A stretch of DNA of 64,000 nt from Cavia porcellus (GCF_034190915.1 NW_026947501.1:4278001-4342000), one strand, 5' to 3'; counted from the first letter of the stretch, positions 32,201 through 47,262 are shown. Numbers and translations are program-made. Notes: generated from the letters alone by a model not told the origin.

Positions 32201-35200
32201 CAGATGTTCTGAATTAGGATATACAGTGCGTGGCAATGTAGGATGGAGAAAAGGACCACGGGGTGGTCAGCATGGGAAGGTCGGGAAACATGCATTGGCA
32301 ATTTAGGATAGGTTTCTGAAAAACATCACATGGTGGTGCGCATTGTAAGGTTTTCTAAGAGGCCATTCACTAGTGGGAGTGAGAAAAACATCACGGGGTG
32401 GTGTTAATCGGAGGGCCTGAATTAGGACAGGCAGTGAGTGGCAATGTAGGATGGAGAAAAGCACCACGGGGTGGTCAGTATGGGGAGGTCAGGAAACATG
32501 CAGTGGGAATGTAGGATAGTTTTCTGAAAAACATCACGCGGTGGTGCGCATTGTAAGGTTTTCTAAGAGGCCATTCACCAGTAGCAGTGAGAAAATCATA
32601 ATGGGGTGGTGTGTATCGGAGCGCCTGAATAAGAATAGGCAGTGAGTGGCAATGTAGGATGTAGAAAAGCACCACGGTGTGGTCAGCATGGGGAGGTCAC
32701 GAAACATGGAGTGGCAATATAGGATAGGTTTCTGAAAAAAAAAGCGGGTTGGTGCGCATTGTAAGGGTTTCTAACAGGCTATTCACTAGTTGGAGTGAGA
32801 AAAACATCACGGGGTGGTGTGAATCGGAGGGCCTGAATTATGATAGGCAGTGAGTGGCAATGTAGGATGGAGAAAAGCATCACTGAGTGGTCAGCATGGG
32901 GAGGTCAGAAAACATGCAGTGGCAATGTGGGATAGTTTTCTGAAAAACGTCATGGGGTGGTGCGCATTGTAAGGGTTTCTAACAGGTCATTCACAAGTAG
33001 GATGAAGAAAAACATCACAGGGTGGTGTGAATCAGATGTTCTCAATTAGTATAGGCAGGGAGTGGCAATGTAGGATGGAGAAAAGCACCACGGGTTGGTC
33101 AGCATGGCGAGGTAAGTAAACATGCATTGACAATGCAGGATAGGTTTCTGAAAAACATCGCGGGGTGGTGTGCATTGTAAGGCTTTCTAACAGGCCATTC
33201 ACTAGTAGGATGAGAAAAAAATCACGTCGTGGTGTGAATCGCTGGGCCTGAATTAGGATAGGCAGTGAGTGGCAATATAAAATGGAGAAAAGCACCACGG
33301 TGTGGTCTGCATGGGGAGGTCAGGAAACATGGAGTGGCAATATAGGATAGGTTTCTGAAAAACATCACGGGGTAGTGCGCATTGTAAGGGTTTCTAACCG
33401 GCCATTCTCTGGTAGGAGTGAGAAATACATCAGGGGCGGGTGTGAATCGGAAGGCCTGAAATAGGATAGGCAGTGAGTGGCAATGTAGGATGGAGAAAAG
33501 CACCACGGCATGGTCAGCATGGGGAGGTCAGGAAACATGCATTGGCAATGTGGGATAGCTTTCTGAAAAACATTATGGGTTGGTGCGCATTGTAAGGGTT
33601 TCTAACAAGCCATTCACTAGTAGAAGTGAGAAAAATATGACGGGTTGGTGTGAATCGGAGGGCCTGAATTAGGATAGGAAGTGAGTGGCAATGTAAAAGT
33701 GAGAAAAGCACAATGGGGTGGTCATCATGGGGAGCTCAGGAAACATGCAGTGGCAATGTAGGATAGGTTTCTGAAAAACATCGCAGGGTGGTGCGCATGG
33801 TAAAGGTTTCTAACAGGCCATTCACTAGTAGCGGTGAGAAAAATATAACAGGGAGGTGTGAATCCGACGGCCTGAATCAGGATTGGCAGTGAGTGGCAAT
33901 GTAGGATGGAGAAAAGAACCACGGGGTGGTCAACATGGGGAGGTCAGGAACAATGCAATGGTAATGTAGGATAGGCTTCTGAAAAACATCGTGGGGTGGT
34001 GTGCATTGTAAGGGTTTCTAACAAGCCATTCACAAGTAGGACTGAAAAAATCATCATGGGTTGGTGTGAATCAGAGGGCCTGAATTAGGATAGGCAGGGA
34101 GTGGCAATGTAAAAGGGAGAAAAGCACCACGGGGTGGTCAGCATGGGGAGGTCAGGAAACATGCACTGACAAAGTAGGATAATTTTCCGAAAAACATCAC
34201 GTGGTGGTGCCCATTGTAAGGCTTTCTAACAGGCCATTCACTAGTAGGAGTGAGAAAAGCATCACGGGTTGGTGTGAATCGGAGGACCTGAATTAGGATA
34301 GGCAGTGATTGGCAATGTAAAAGGGAGAAAAGCACCACGGGGTGGTCAGCATGGGGAGGTCAGGAAACATGCATTGGCAAGGTGGGATAGGTTTCTTAAA
34401 AACATTGCGGGGTGGTGCTCATTGTAAGGGTTTCTAAAAGGCCTTTCACTAGTAGGAGTGAGAGAAACATCACGAGGTGGTGTGAATCGCAGGGCCTGAA
34501 TCATTATAGGCCGTGAGTGGCAATGTAGGATGGAGAAAAGCACCACGGGGTGGTCAGGATTGGGAGTTCAGGAAACATTCAGTGGCAATGTAGGATAGCT
34601 TTCTGAAAAACATCGCGGTGTAGTGCGCATAGTAATGGTTTCTAACAGGCCATTTACTAGTAGGAGAGAGAAATACATCATGGTGTGGTGTGAATTGGAG
34701 GGCCTGAAACAAGTTAGACAGTGAGTGGCAATGTAGGATGGAGAAAGGCACCACGGCATGGTCAGCATGGGGAGGTCAGGAAACATTTAGTGGCAATGTA
34801 GTATAGGTTTCTGAAAAACATCGCGGGGTGGTGCGCATTGTAAGGGTTTCTAACAGGCCATTCACTAGTAGGAGTGAGAAAAACATAACGGGGTGGTGTG
34901 AATCGGAGGCCTTGAATAAGGATAGGCAGTGAGTGGCAGTGTAGAATGTCGAAAAGCACCACGGGATGGTCAGCATGGGAAGGTCAGGAAACGTGCAGTG
35001 GCAATGTGGGATAGCATTCTGAAAAACATTACGGGTTGGTGTGCATTATAAGAGTTTCTAACAGGCCATTCACTAGTAGGAGTCAGAAAAACATCACGGC
35101 GTTGTGTGAATTGGAGGGCCTGAATCAGGATAGGCAATGACTGGCAACGTAGGATGGAGAAAAGCATCAAAGGGTGGTCATCATGGGGAGGTCAGGACAC

Positions 35201-38200
35201 ATGCAGTGGCAATGTAGGATAGGTTTCTGAAAAACATCGCAAGTGGTGAGAATTGTAAGGCTTTCTAACAGGCCATTCACTAGTAGGACTGAGAAAGACA
35301 TCACGGGGTGGTGTGAGACAGAGGGCCTGAATTATGGTAAGCAGTGAGTGGCAATGTAGGATGGAGAAAAGCAACCACGGGGTGGTCAGCATGGGGAGGT
35401 CAGGAAACATGCAGTGGCAATGTAGGATAGGTTTCTGAAAAAAAACTTCGGGTGTTGTGCATTGTAAATGTTTCTAAGAGGCCATTAACTAGTAGGAGTG
35501 AGAAAAGCATCACGGTGTGGTGTGAATCGGAGGGCCTGATTTAGGATAGGCAGTGAGTGGCAATGTAGGATGGAGAAAAGCACCACGAGGTGGTCAGCAT
35601 GAGGATGTCAGGAAACATGCAGTGGCAAAGTAGGATAGTTTTCTGAAAAACATCACGGGGTGGTGCCCATTGTAAGGCTTTCTAACAGGCCATTGACTAG
35701 TAGGCGTGAGAAAAACATCACGGGGTGGTGCCAATCGGAGGGCCTGAATCAAGTTAGACAGTGAGTGGCAATGAAGAATGGAGAAAAGCACTATGGGGTG
35801 GTCAACATGGGGAGGTCAGGAAACATGCAATGGCAATGTAGGATAGGTTTCTGAAAAACATCGCGGGGTGGTGCGCATTGTAAGAGTTTCTAACCAGCCA
35901 TTCACAAGTAGGACTGAAAAAAACATCACAGGTTGGTGTGAATCGGAGGGCCTGAATTAGGTTAGGCAGTGAGTGGCAATGTAGGATGGAGAAAATCACC
36001 ACAGGGGAGTCAGCATGGGGATTTCCGAAAACATGCTGTGACAATGAAGGATATGTTTCTGAAAAAAAAAAAAAAAGCGGGGTGTTGCACATTGTAAGTG
36101 TTTCTAACAGGCCATTCACTAGTAGGAGTGAGAAAAACATCACGGGGTGGAGTGAATCGGAGGGCCTGAATTACGATAGGCGGTGAGTGGCAATGTAGGA
36201 TGGAGAAAAGGACCACGGGGTGGTCAGCATGGGAAGGTCGGGAAACATGCATTGGCAATTTAGGATAGGTTTCTGAAAAACATCGCTGGTGGTGCGCATT
36301 GTAAAGGCTTTCTAACAGGCCATTCACTAGTGGGAGTGAGAAAAACATCACGGGGTGGTGTTAATCGGAGGGCCTGAATTAGGACAGGCAGTGAGTGGCA
36401 ATGTAGGATGGAGAAAAGCACCACGGGGTGGTCAGTATGGGGAGGTCAGGAAACATGCAGTGGGAATGTAGGATAGTTTTCTGAAAAACATCATGCGGTG
36501 GTGCGCATTGTAAGGTTTTCTAAGAGGCCATTCACCAGTAGCAGTGAGAAAATCATAACGGGGTGGTGTGTATCAGAGCGCCTGAATAAGAATAGGCAGT
36601 GAGTGGCAATGTAGGATGTAGAAAAGCACCACGGTGTGGTCAGCATGGGGAGGTCAGGAAACATGGAGTGGCAATATAGGATAGGTTTCTGAAAAAAAAA
36701 AGCGGGTTGGTGCGCATTGTAAGGGTTTCTAACAGGCTATTCACTAGTTGGAGTGAGAAAAACATCACGGGGTGGTGTGAATCGGAGGGCCTGAATTATG
36801 ATAGGCAGTGAGTGGCAATGTAGGATGGAGAAAAGCATCACTGAGTGGTCAGCATGGGGAGGTCAGAAAACATGCAGTGGCAATGTGGGATAGTTTTCTG
36901 AAAAACGTCATGGGGTGGTGCAGATTGTAAGGGTTTCTAACAGGTCATTCACAAGTAGGATGAAGAAAAACATCACGGGGTGGTGTGAATCAGATGTTCT
37001 CAATTAGTATAGGCAGGGAGTGCCAATGTAGGATGGAGAAAAGCACCACGGGGTGGTCAGCATGGCGAGGTAAGGAAACATGCATTGACAATGCAGGATA
37101 GGTTTCTGAAAAACATCGCGGGGTCGTGTGCATTGTAAGGCTTTCTAACAGGCCATTCACTAGTAGGATGAGAAAAACATCACGTCGTGGTGTGAATCGC
37201 TGGGCCTGAATTAGGATAGGCAGTGAGTGGCAATATAAAATGGAGAAAAGCACCACGGTGTGGTCTGCATGGGGAGGTCAGGAAACATGGAGTGGCAATA
37301 TAGGATAGGTTTCTGAAAAACATCACGGGGTAGTGCGCATTGTAAGGGTTTCTAACCGGCCATTCTCTGGTAGGAGTGAGAAATACATCAGGGGCGGGTG
37401 TGAATCGGAAGGCCTGAAATAGGATAGGCAGTGAGTGGCAATGTAGAATGGAGAAAAGCACCACGGCATGGTCAGCATGGGGAGGTCAGGAAACATGCAT
37501 TGGCAATGTGGGATAGCTTTCTGAAAAACATTATGGGTTGGTGCGCATTGTAAGGGTTTCTAACAAGCCATTCACTAGTAGAAATGAGAAAAATATGACG
37601 GGTTGGTGTGAATCGGAGGGCCTGAATTAGGATAGGAAGTGAGTGGCAATGTAAAAGTGAGAAAAGCACCACGGGGTGGTCATCATGGGGAGGTCAGGAA
37701 ACATGCAGTGGCAATGTAGGATAGGTTTCTGAAAAACATCGCAGGGTGGTGCGCATGGAAAGGTTTCTAACAGGCCATTCACTAGTAGCGGTGAGAAAAA
37801 TATAACAGGGAGGTGTGAATCCGACGGCCTGAATCAGGATTGGCAGTGAGTGGCAATGTAGGATGGAGAAAAGAACCACGGGGTGGTCAACATCGGGAGG
37901 TCAGGAACAATGCAATGGTAATGTAGGATAGGCTTCTGAAAAACATCGCGGGGTGGTGTGCATTGTAAGGGTTTCTAACAAGCCATTCACAAGTAGGACT
38001 GAAAAAATCATCATGGGTTTGTGTGAATCGGAGGGCCTGAATTAGGATAGGCAGAGAGTGGCAATGTAAAAGGGAGAAAAGCACCACGGGGTGGTCAGCA
38101 TGGGGAGGTCAGGAAACATGCACTGACAAAGTAGGATAATTTTCCGAAAAACATCACGTGGTGGTGCCCATTGTAAGGCTTTCTAACAGGCCATTCACTA

Positions 38201-38295
38201 GTAGGAGTGAGAAAAGCATCACGGGTTGGTGTGAATCGGAGGACCTGAATTAGGATAGGCAGTGAGTGGCAATGTAAAAGGGAGAAAAGCACCAC
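29266..38295. repeat. 19-monomer higher-order repeat (about 3,957 bp), two full units and a partial third
   Basis: 29266-29550, 33222-33506 and 37180-37464 are near-identical, with spacings of 3,956 and 3,958. 30182-30382, 34138-34338 and 38095-38295 likewise. Inside the first two units the offset jumps to 4,164 (30806 to 34970) and returns to about 3,958 by 32475: one monomer is gained and another lost relative to each other. Confidence 0.85.
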
Positions 38296-41039
38296 GGGGT
38301 GGTCAGCATGGGGAGGTCAGAAAACATGCAGTGGCAATGTGGGAGAGTTTTCTGAAAAAAAAATGCAGGGTGGTGCGCATTGTAAGGTTTTCTAACAGCC
38401 CATACACTAGTAGGAGTCAGAAAAACATCACGGGATTTTGTGAATCGGAGGGCCTGATTTAGCATAGGCAGTGAGCGGCAATGTAAAATGGAGAAAAGCA
38501 ACACGGGGTGGTCATCATGGGGAGGACAGGAAACATGCAGTGGCAATGTAGGATAGTTTTCTGAAAAACATCACGGGGTGGTGCGCATTGTAAGGGTTTC
38601 TAACAGGCCATTCACTAGTAGGAGTGAGAAAAACATAACGGGGTGGTGTGAATCGGAGGCCTTGAATAAGGATAGGCAGTGAGTGGCAATGTAGAATGTC
38701 GAAAAGCACCATGGGGTGGTCAGCATGGGGAGGTCAGGAAACATGCATTGGCAATGTAGGATAGGTTTCTGAAAAACATCGCGGGGTGGTGTGCATTGTA
38801 AGGCTTTCTAACAGGCCATTCACTAGTAGGATGAGAAAAACATCACGTGGTGGTGTGAATCGGTGGGCCTCAATTAGGATAGGCAGTGAGTGGCAACATA
38901 AAATGGAGAAAAGCACCACAGTGTGGTCACCATGGGGAGGTCAGGAAACATGCAGTGGCAATGTAGGAAAGGTTTCTGAAAAACATCGCCTGATGGTGCG
39001 CATTGTAAGTGTTTATAGCAGGCCATTCACTAATAGGAGTGAGAAAATCATCACGTGGTGGTGTGAATGGGAGGGCCTCAATTAGGATAGGCAGTGAGTC
39101 GTAATGAAGAATGGAGTAAAGCACCATGGGGTGGTCAGCATGGGGAGGTCAGGAAACATGCAATGGCAATATAGGATAGGTTTCTGAAAAACATCGCGGG
39201 GTGGTCCGCATTGTAATTGTTTCTAACAAGCCATTCACAAGTAGGATTGAAAAAAACATCAAGAGGTGGTGTGAATCGGAGGGCCTGAATTAGGTTAGGC
39301 AGTGAGTGGCAATGTAGGATGGAGAAAATCACTACAGGGTGGTCAGCATGGGGAGGTCAGAAAACATGCCGTGGCAATGTAAGATAGGTTTCTGAAAAAA
39401 AAAAAAAGCGAGGTGTTGCACATTGTAAGTGTTTCTAACATGCCATTCACTAGTAGGAGTGAGAAAAACATAACGGGGTGGTGTGAATCGGAGGCCCTGA
39501 TTAAGGATAGGCAGTGAGTGGCAATGTAGAATGTCGAAAAGCACCATGGGGTGGTCAGCATGGGGAGGTCAGGAAATGTGCAGTGGCAATGTGGGATAGC
39601 TTTCTGAAAAACATTACGGGTTGGTGCGCCTTGTAAGAGTTTCTAACAGGCCATTCACTAGTAGGAATCAGAAAAACATCATGGCGTGGTATGAATTGGA
39701 GGGCCTGAATCAGGATAGGCAATGAGTGGCAATGTAGGATGGAGAAAAGCATCAAAGGGTGGTCATCATGGGGAGGTCAGGACACATGCAGTGGCAATGT
39801 AGTATAGGTTTCTGAAAAACATCGCAAGTGGTGAGAATTGTAAGGCTTTCTAACAGGCCATTCACTAGTAGGACTGAGAAAAACATCACGGGGTGGTGTG
39901 AATCACAGGGACTGAATTATGGTAAGCAGTGAGTGGCAATGCAGGATGGAGAAAAGCAACCATGGGGTGGTCAGCATGGGGAGGTCAGGAAACATGCAGT
40001 GGCAATTTAGCATAGGTTTCTGAAAAAAAACTTCGAGGTGGTGCGCATTGTAAGGGTTTCTAACAGGCCATTAACTAGTAGGAGTGAGAAAAACATCACG
40101 GTGTTGTGTGAATCAGAGGGCCTGATTTAGGATAGGCAGTGAGTGGCAATGTAGGATGGAGAAAAGCACCACGGGTTCGTGAGCATGGGGAGGTCAGGAA
40201 ACATACAATGGCAATGTAGGATAGATTTCTGAAAAACATCGCGGGGTTGTGCGCATTGTAAGGGTTTGTAGCAGTCCATGCACTAGTAGGAGTGACAAAA
40301 TCATCACGGGGTGGTGTCAATCGGAGGGCCTGAATCAGGATAGGCAGTGAGTGGCAATGTAGGATGGAGAAAAACACCACGGGGTGGTCATGATGGGGAG
40401 GTCAGGAAACATGCAGTGGCAATGGAGGATAGGTTTCTTAAAAACATTGCGGGGTGGTGCTCATTGTAAGGGTTTCTAAAAGGCCTTTCACTAGTAGGAG
40501 TGAGAGAAACATCACGAGGTGGTGTGAATCGCAAGGCCTGAATCATTATAGGCCGTGAGTGGCAATGTAGGATGGAGAAAAGCACCACGGGGTGGTCAGG
40601 ATTGCGAGGTCAGGAAACATTCAGTGGCAATGTAGGATAGGTTTCTGAAAAACATCGCGGCGTAGTGCGCATGGTAATGGTTTCTAACAGGCCATTTACT
40701 AATAGGAGAGAGAAATACATCATGGTGTGGTGTGAATTGGAGGGTCTGAATCAAGTTAGACAGTGAGTGGCAATGTACGATGGAGAAAAGCACCACGGGT
40801 TGGTGAGCATGCGGAGGTCAGGAAACATGCACTGGCAATGGATGATAGGTTTCTGAAAAACGTCGCTGGGTTTTGCGCAAAGTAAGGGTTTCTAACAGGC
40901 CATTCACTAGTAGGAGTGAGAAAAACATCACGGGTTGGTGTGAATCGGAGGGCCTCAATTAGGATAGGCAGTGAGTGGCAATGTAAAAGGGAGAAAAGCA
41001 CCACGGGGTGGTCAGCATGGGGAGGTCAGGAAACATGCA

Positions 41040-41215
41040 CTGGCAATGTAGGATAGTATTCTGAAAAACATCAGGGGGTGATGCGCATTTTAAGGGTTTC
41101 AAAAAGGCCATTAACTAGTAGGAGTGAGAAAAACATAAGGGAGTGGTGTGAATCGGAGGGCCTGAATAAGGATAGGCAGTGAGTGGCAATGTAGGATGGA
41201 GAAATGCACCATGGG
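41040..41215. repeat. Provirus-free paralogue of the integration site, copy a
   Basis: This monomer carries both flanks of the provirus joined: the left signature (cagggggtgatgcgcatttt, then tttcaaaaaggccattaact) and the right signature (gtgagaaaaacata, then gcctgaataagg), with GGAGT once at 41121-41125. Confidence 0.85.
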
Positions 41216-42050
41216 GTGGTCAGCATGGGGAGGTCAGGAAACATGTAGTGGCAATGTGGGATAGGTTTCTGAAAAAAAAAGCGGGGTGGTGCGCATTGTA
41301 AGGTTTTCTAACAGGCCATTCACTAGTAGGAGTCAGAAAAACATCACGGGGTTGTGTCAATCGGAAGGCCTGATTTAGGATAGGCAGTGAGTGGCAATGT
41401 AAAATGGAGAAAAGCACCACGGGGTGGTCATCATGGGGAGGACAGGAAACATGCAATGGAAATGTAGGATAGTTTCCTGAAAAACAGCATGGGGTGGTGC
41501 GCATTGTAAGGGATTCTAACAGGCCTATCACTAGTAGGATGAAGAAAAACATCACGGGGTGGTGTGAATCAGATGTTCTGAATTAGTATAGGCAGTGAGT
41601 GGCAATGTACGATGGAGAAAAGCACCACGGGGTGGTCAGCATGTGGAGGTCAGGAAACATGCATTGGCAATGTAGGATAGTTTTTTGAAAAACATCGCGG
41701 GGTGGTGTGCATTGTAAGGTTTTCTAACAGGCCATTCACTAGTAGGATGAGAAAAACATCACGTCGTGGTGTGAATCGGTGGGCCTGACTTAGGATAGGC
41801 AGTGAGTGGCAACATAAATTGGTGAAAAGCACCACGGTGTGGTCAGCATGGGGAGGTCAGGATACATGCAGTGGCAATGTAGGAAATGTTTCTGAAAAAC
41901 ATCGCGAGATGGTGCGCATTGTAAGTGTTTCTATCAGTCCATTCACTACTAGGAGTGAGAAAATCATCACGGGGGGGTTTGAATGGGAGGGCCTGAATTA
42001 GGATAGGCAGTGAGTGGCAATGAAGAATGGAGAAAAGCACTATGTGGTGG

Positions 42051-43718
42051 TCAACATGGGGAGGTCAGGAAAAATGCAATGGCAGTGTAGGATAGGTTTC
42101 TGAAAAACATCGCGGGGTGGTGCGCATTGTAAGAGTTTCTAACAAGCCATTCACAAGTAGGACTGAAAAAAATATCACGGGTTGGTGTGAATCGGAGGGC
42201 CTGAATTAGGTTAGGCAGTGAGTGGCAATGTAGGATGGAGAAAATCACCACAGGGGAGTCAGCATGGGGAGGTCAGAAAACATGCTGTGGCAATGAAGGA
42301 TATGTTTCTGAAAAAAAAAAGCGGGGTGTTGCACATTGTAAGTGTTTTTAACAGGCCATTCACTAGTAGGAGTTAAAAAACATCACGGGGTGGTGTGAGT
42401 CAGAGGGCCTGAATTATGTTAAGCAGTGAGTGGCAATGTAGGATGGAGAAAAGCAACCACGGGGTGGTCAGCATGGGGAGGTCAGGAAACATGCAGTGGC
42501 AATGTAGGATAGGTTTCTGAAAAAAAACTTCGGGTGTTGCGCATTGTAAGGTTTTCTAAGAGGCCATTAACTAGTAGGAGTGAGAAAAACATCACGGTGT
42601 GGTGTGAATCGGAGGGCCTGATTTAGGATAGGCAGTGAGTGGCAATGTAGGATGGAGAAAAGCACCACGAGGTGGTCAGCATGAGGATGTCAGGAAACAT
42701 GCAGTGGCAAAGTAGGATAGTTTTCTGAAAAACATCACGGGGTGGTGCCCATTTGTAAGGCTTTCTAACAGGCCATTGACTAGTAGGCGTGAGAAAAACA
42801 TCACGGGGTGGTGTCAATCGGAGGGCCTGAATTAGGATAGGCAGTGAGTGGCAATGAAGAATGGAGAAAAGCACTATGTGGTGGTCAACATGGGGAGGTC
42901 AGGAAAAATGCAATGGCAGTGTAGGATAGGTTTCTGAAAAACATCGCGGGGTGGTGCGCATTGTAAGAGTTTCTAACAAGCCATTCACAAGTAGGACTGA
43001 AAAAAATATCACGGGTTGGTGTGAATCGGAGGACCTGAATTAGGTTAGGCAGTGAGTGGCAATGTAGGATGGAGAAAATCACCACAGGGGAGTCAGCATG
43101 GGGAGGTCAGAAAACATGCTGTGGCAATGAAGGATATGTTTCTGAAAAAAAAAAGCGGGGTGATGCACATTGTAAGTGTTTTTAACAGGCCATTCACTAG
43201 TAGGAGTTAAAAAACATCACGGGGTGGTGTGAGTCAGAGGGCCTGAATTATGTTAAGCAGTGAGTGGCAATGTAGGATGGAGAAAAGCAACCACGGGGTG
43301 GTCAGCATGGGGAGGTCAGGAAACATGCAGTGGCAATGTAGGATAGGTTTCTGAAAAAAAACTTCGGGTGTTGCGCATTGTAAGTTTTTCTAAGAGGCCA
43401 TTAACTAGTAGGAGTGAGAAAAACATCACGGTGTGGTGTGAATCGGAGGGCCTGATTTAGGATAGGCAGTGAGTGGCAATGTAGGATGGAGAAAAGCACC
43501 ACGAGGTGGTCAGCATGAGGATGTCAGGAAACATGCAGTGGCAAAGTAGGATAGTTTTCTGAAAAACATCACGGGGTGGTGCCCATTTGTAAGGCTTTCT
43601 AACAGGCCATTGACTAGTAGGCGTGAGAAAAACATCACGGGGTGGTGTCAATCGGAGGGCCTGAATCAAGTTAGACAGTGAGTGGCAATGAAGAATGGAG
43701 AAAAGCACTATGGGGTGG
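42051..43718. repeat. 834-bp tandem duplication (4 monomers)
   Basis: 42051-42884 repeats at 42885-43718. The copies are nearly identical, for example both carry ctatgtggtgg or ctatggggtgg at the junctions, a gaagaatgg variant and ggagttaaaaaacatc. It is absent from the other 6-kb unit. Confidence 0.8.
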
Positions 43719-46700
43719 TCAACATGGGGAGGTCAGGAAACATGCAATGGCAATGTAGGATAGGTTTCTGAAAAACATCGCGGGGTGGTGCGCATTGTAA
43801 GAGTTTCTAACAAGCCATTCACAAGTAGGACTGAAAAAAACATCACGGGTTGGTGTGAATCGGAGGGCCTGAATTAGGTTAGGCAGTGAGTGGCAATGTA
43901 GGATGGAGAAAATCACCACAGGGGAGTCAGCATGGGGATTTCCGTAAACATGCTGTGACAATGAAGGATATGTTTCTGAAAAAAAAAAAAGCGGGGTGTT
44001 GCACATTGTAAGTGTTTCTAACAGGCCATTCACTAGTAGGAGTGAGAAAAACATCACGGGGTGGAGTGAATCGGAGGGCCTGAATTACGATACGCAGTGA
44101 GTGGCAATGTAGGATGGAGAAAAGCACCACAGGTTGGTCAGCTTGTGGAGGTCAGGAAACATGCAGTGGTAATGTAGGATAGTTTTCTGAAAAACATCAC
44201 GGGGTGGTGCACATTGTAAAGGTTTCTAACAGGCCATTCGGTAGTGGGATTGTGAAAGACTTCACGGGGTGGTTTGAATCAGATGTTCTGAATTAGGATA
44301 TGCAGTGCGTGGCAATGTAGGATGGAGAAAAGGACCACGGGGTGGTCAGCATGGGAAGGTCGGGAAACATGCATTGGCAATTTAGGATAGGTTTCTGAAA
44401 AACATCGCTGGTGGTGCGCATTGTAAAGGCTTTCTAACAGGCCATTCACTAGTGGGAGTGAGAACAACTTCACGGGGTGGTGTGAATCAGAGGGCCTTAA
44501 TTAGGACAAGCAGTGAGTGGCAATGTAGGATGGAGAAAAGCACCACGGGGTGGTCAGTATGGGGAGGTCAGGAAACATGCAGTGGGAAAGTAGGATAGTT
44601 TTCTGAAAAACATCACGCGGTGGTGCGCATTGTAAGGTTTTCTAAGAGGCCATTCACCAGTAGCAGTGAGAAAATCATAACGGGGTGGTGTGTATCGGAG
44701 CGCCTGAATAAGAATAGGCAGTGAGTGGCAATGTAGGATGTAGAAAAGCACCACGGTGTGGTCAGCATGGGGAGGTCAGGAAACATGGAGTGGCAATATA
44801 GGATAGGTTTCTGAAAAAAAAAAGCGGGTTGGTGCGCATTGTAAGGGTTTCTAACAGGCTATTCACTAGTTGGAGTGAGAAAAACATCACGGGGTGGTGT
44901 GAATCGGAGGGCCTGAATTATGATAGGCAGTGAGTGGCAATGTAGGATGGAGAAAAGCATCACTGAGTGGTCATCATGGGGAGGTCAGAAAACATGCAGT
45001 GGCAATGTGGGATAGTTTTCTGAAAAAAAAATGCAGGGTGGTGCACATTGTAAGGTTTTCTAACAGCCCATACACTAGTAGGAGTCAGAAAAACATCACG
45101 GGATTTTGTGAATCGGAGGGCCTGATTTAGCATAGGCAGTGAGCGGCAATGTAAAATGGAGAAAAGCAACACGGGGTGGTCATCATGGGGAGGACAGGAA
45201 ACATGCAGTGGCAATGTAGGATAGTTTTCTGAAAAACATCGCGGGGTGGTCCGCATTGTAATTGTTTCTAACAAGCCATTCACAAGTAGGATTGAAAAAA
45301 ACATCAAGAGGTGGTGTGAATCGGAGGGCCTGAATTAGGTTAGGCAGTGAGTGGCAATGTAGGATGGAGAAAATCACTACAGGGTGGTCAGCATGGGGAG
45401 GTCAGAAAACATGCCGTGGCAATGTAAGATAGGTTTCTGAAAAAAAAAAAAAAAGGGAGGTGTTGCACATTGTAAGTGTTTCTAACATGCCATTCACTAG
45501 TAGGAGTGAGAAAAACATAACGGGGTGGTGTGAATCGGAGGCCCTGATTAAGGATAGGCAGTGAGTGGCAATGTAGAATGTCGAAAAGCACCATGGGGTG
45601 GTCAGCATGGGGAGGTCAGGAAATGTGCAGTGGCAATGTGGGATAGCTTTCTGAAAAACATTACGGGTTGGTGCGCCTTGTAAGAGTTTCTAACAGGCCA
45701 TTCACTAGTAGGAATCAGAAAAACATCATGGCGTGGTATGAATTGGAGGGCCTGAATCAGGATAGGCAATGAGTGGCAATGTAGGATGGAGAAAAGCATC
45801 AAAGGGTGGTCATCATGGGGAGGTCAGGACACATGCAGTGGCAATGTAGTATAGGTTTCTGAAAAACATCGCAAGTGGTGAGAATTGTAAGGCTTTCTAA
45901 CAGGCCATTCACTAGTAGGACTGAGAAAAACATCACGGGGTGGTGTGAATCACAGGGACTGAATTATGGTAAGCAGTGAGTGGCAATGCAGGATGGAGAA
46001 AAGCAACCATGGGGTGGTCAGCATGGGGAGGTCAGGAAACATGCAGTGGCAATTTAGCATAGGTTTCTGAAAAAAAACTTCGAGGTGGTGCGCATTGTAA
46101 GGGTTTCTAACAGGCCATTAACTAGTAGGAGTGAGAAAAACATCACGGTGTTGTGTGAATCAGAGGGCCTGATTTAGGATAGGCAGTGAGTGGCAATGTA
46201 GGATGGAGAAAAGCACCACGGGTTCGTGAGCATGGGGAGGTCAGGAAACATACAATGGCAATGTAGGATAGATTTCTGAAAAACATCGCGGGGTTGTGCG
46301 CATTGTAAGGGTTTGTAGCAGTCCATGCACTAGTAGGAGTGACAAAATCATCACGGGGTGGTGTCAATCGGAGGGCCTGAATCAGGATAGGCAGTGAGTG
46401 GCAATGTAGGATGGAGAAAAACACCACGGGGTGGTCATGATGGGGAGGTCAGGAAACATGCAGTGGCAATGGAGGATAGGTTTCTTAAAAACATTGCGGG
46501 GTGGTGCTCATTGTAAGGGTTTCTAAAAGGCCTTTCACTAGTAGGAGTGAGAGAAACATCACGAGGTGGTGTGAATCGCAGGGCCTGAATCATTATAGGC
46601 CGTGAGTGGCAATGTAGGATGGAGAAAAGCACCACGGGGTGGTCAGGATTGCGAGGTCAGGAAACATTCAGTGGCAATGTAGGATAGGTTTCTGAAAAAC

Positions 46701-47086
46701 ATCGCGGCGTAGTGCGCATGGTAATGGTTTCTAACAGGCCATTTACTAATAGGAGAGAGAAATACATCATGGTGTGGTGTGAATTGGAGGGTCTGAATCA
46801 AGTTAGACAGTGAGTGGCAATGTACGATGGAGAAAAGCACCACGGGTTGGTGAGCATGCGGAGGTCAGGAAACATGCACTGGCAATGGATGATAGGTTTC
46901 TGAAAAACGTCGCTGGGTTTTGCGCAAAGTAAGGGTTTCTAACAGGCCATTCACTAGTAGGAGTGAGAAAAACATCACGGGTTGGTGTGAATCGGAGGGC
47001 CTCAATTAGGATAGGCAGTGAGTGGCAATGTAAAAGGGAGAAAAGCACCACGGGGTGGTCAGCATGGGGAGGTCAGGAAACATGCA

Positions 47087-47262
47087 CTGGCAATGTAGGA
47101 TAGTATTCTGAAAAACATCAGGGGGTGATGCGCATTTTAAGGGTTTCAAAAAGGCCATTAACTAGTAGGAGTGAGAAAAACATAAGGGAGTGGTGTGAAT
47201 CGGAGGGCCTGAATAAGGATAGGCAGTGAGTGGCAATGTAGGATGGAGAAATGCACCATGGG
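47087..47262. repeat. Provirus-free paralogue of the integration site, copy b
   Basis: Same joined flanks as at 41 kb, with single GGAGT at 47168-47172. Confidence 0.85.
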
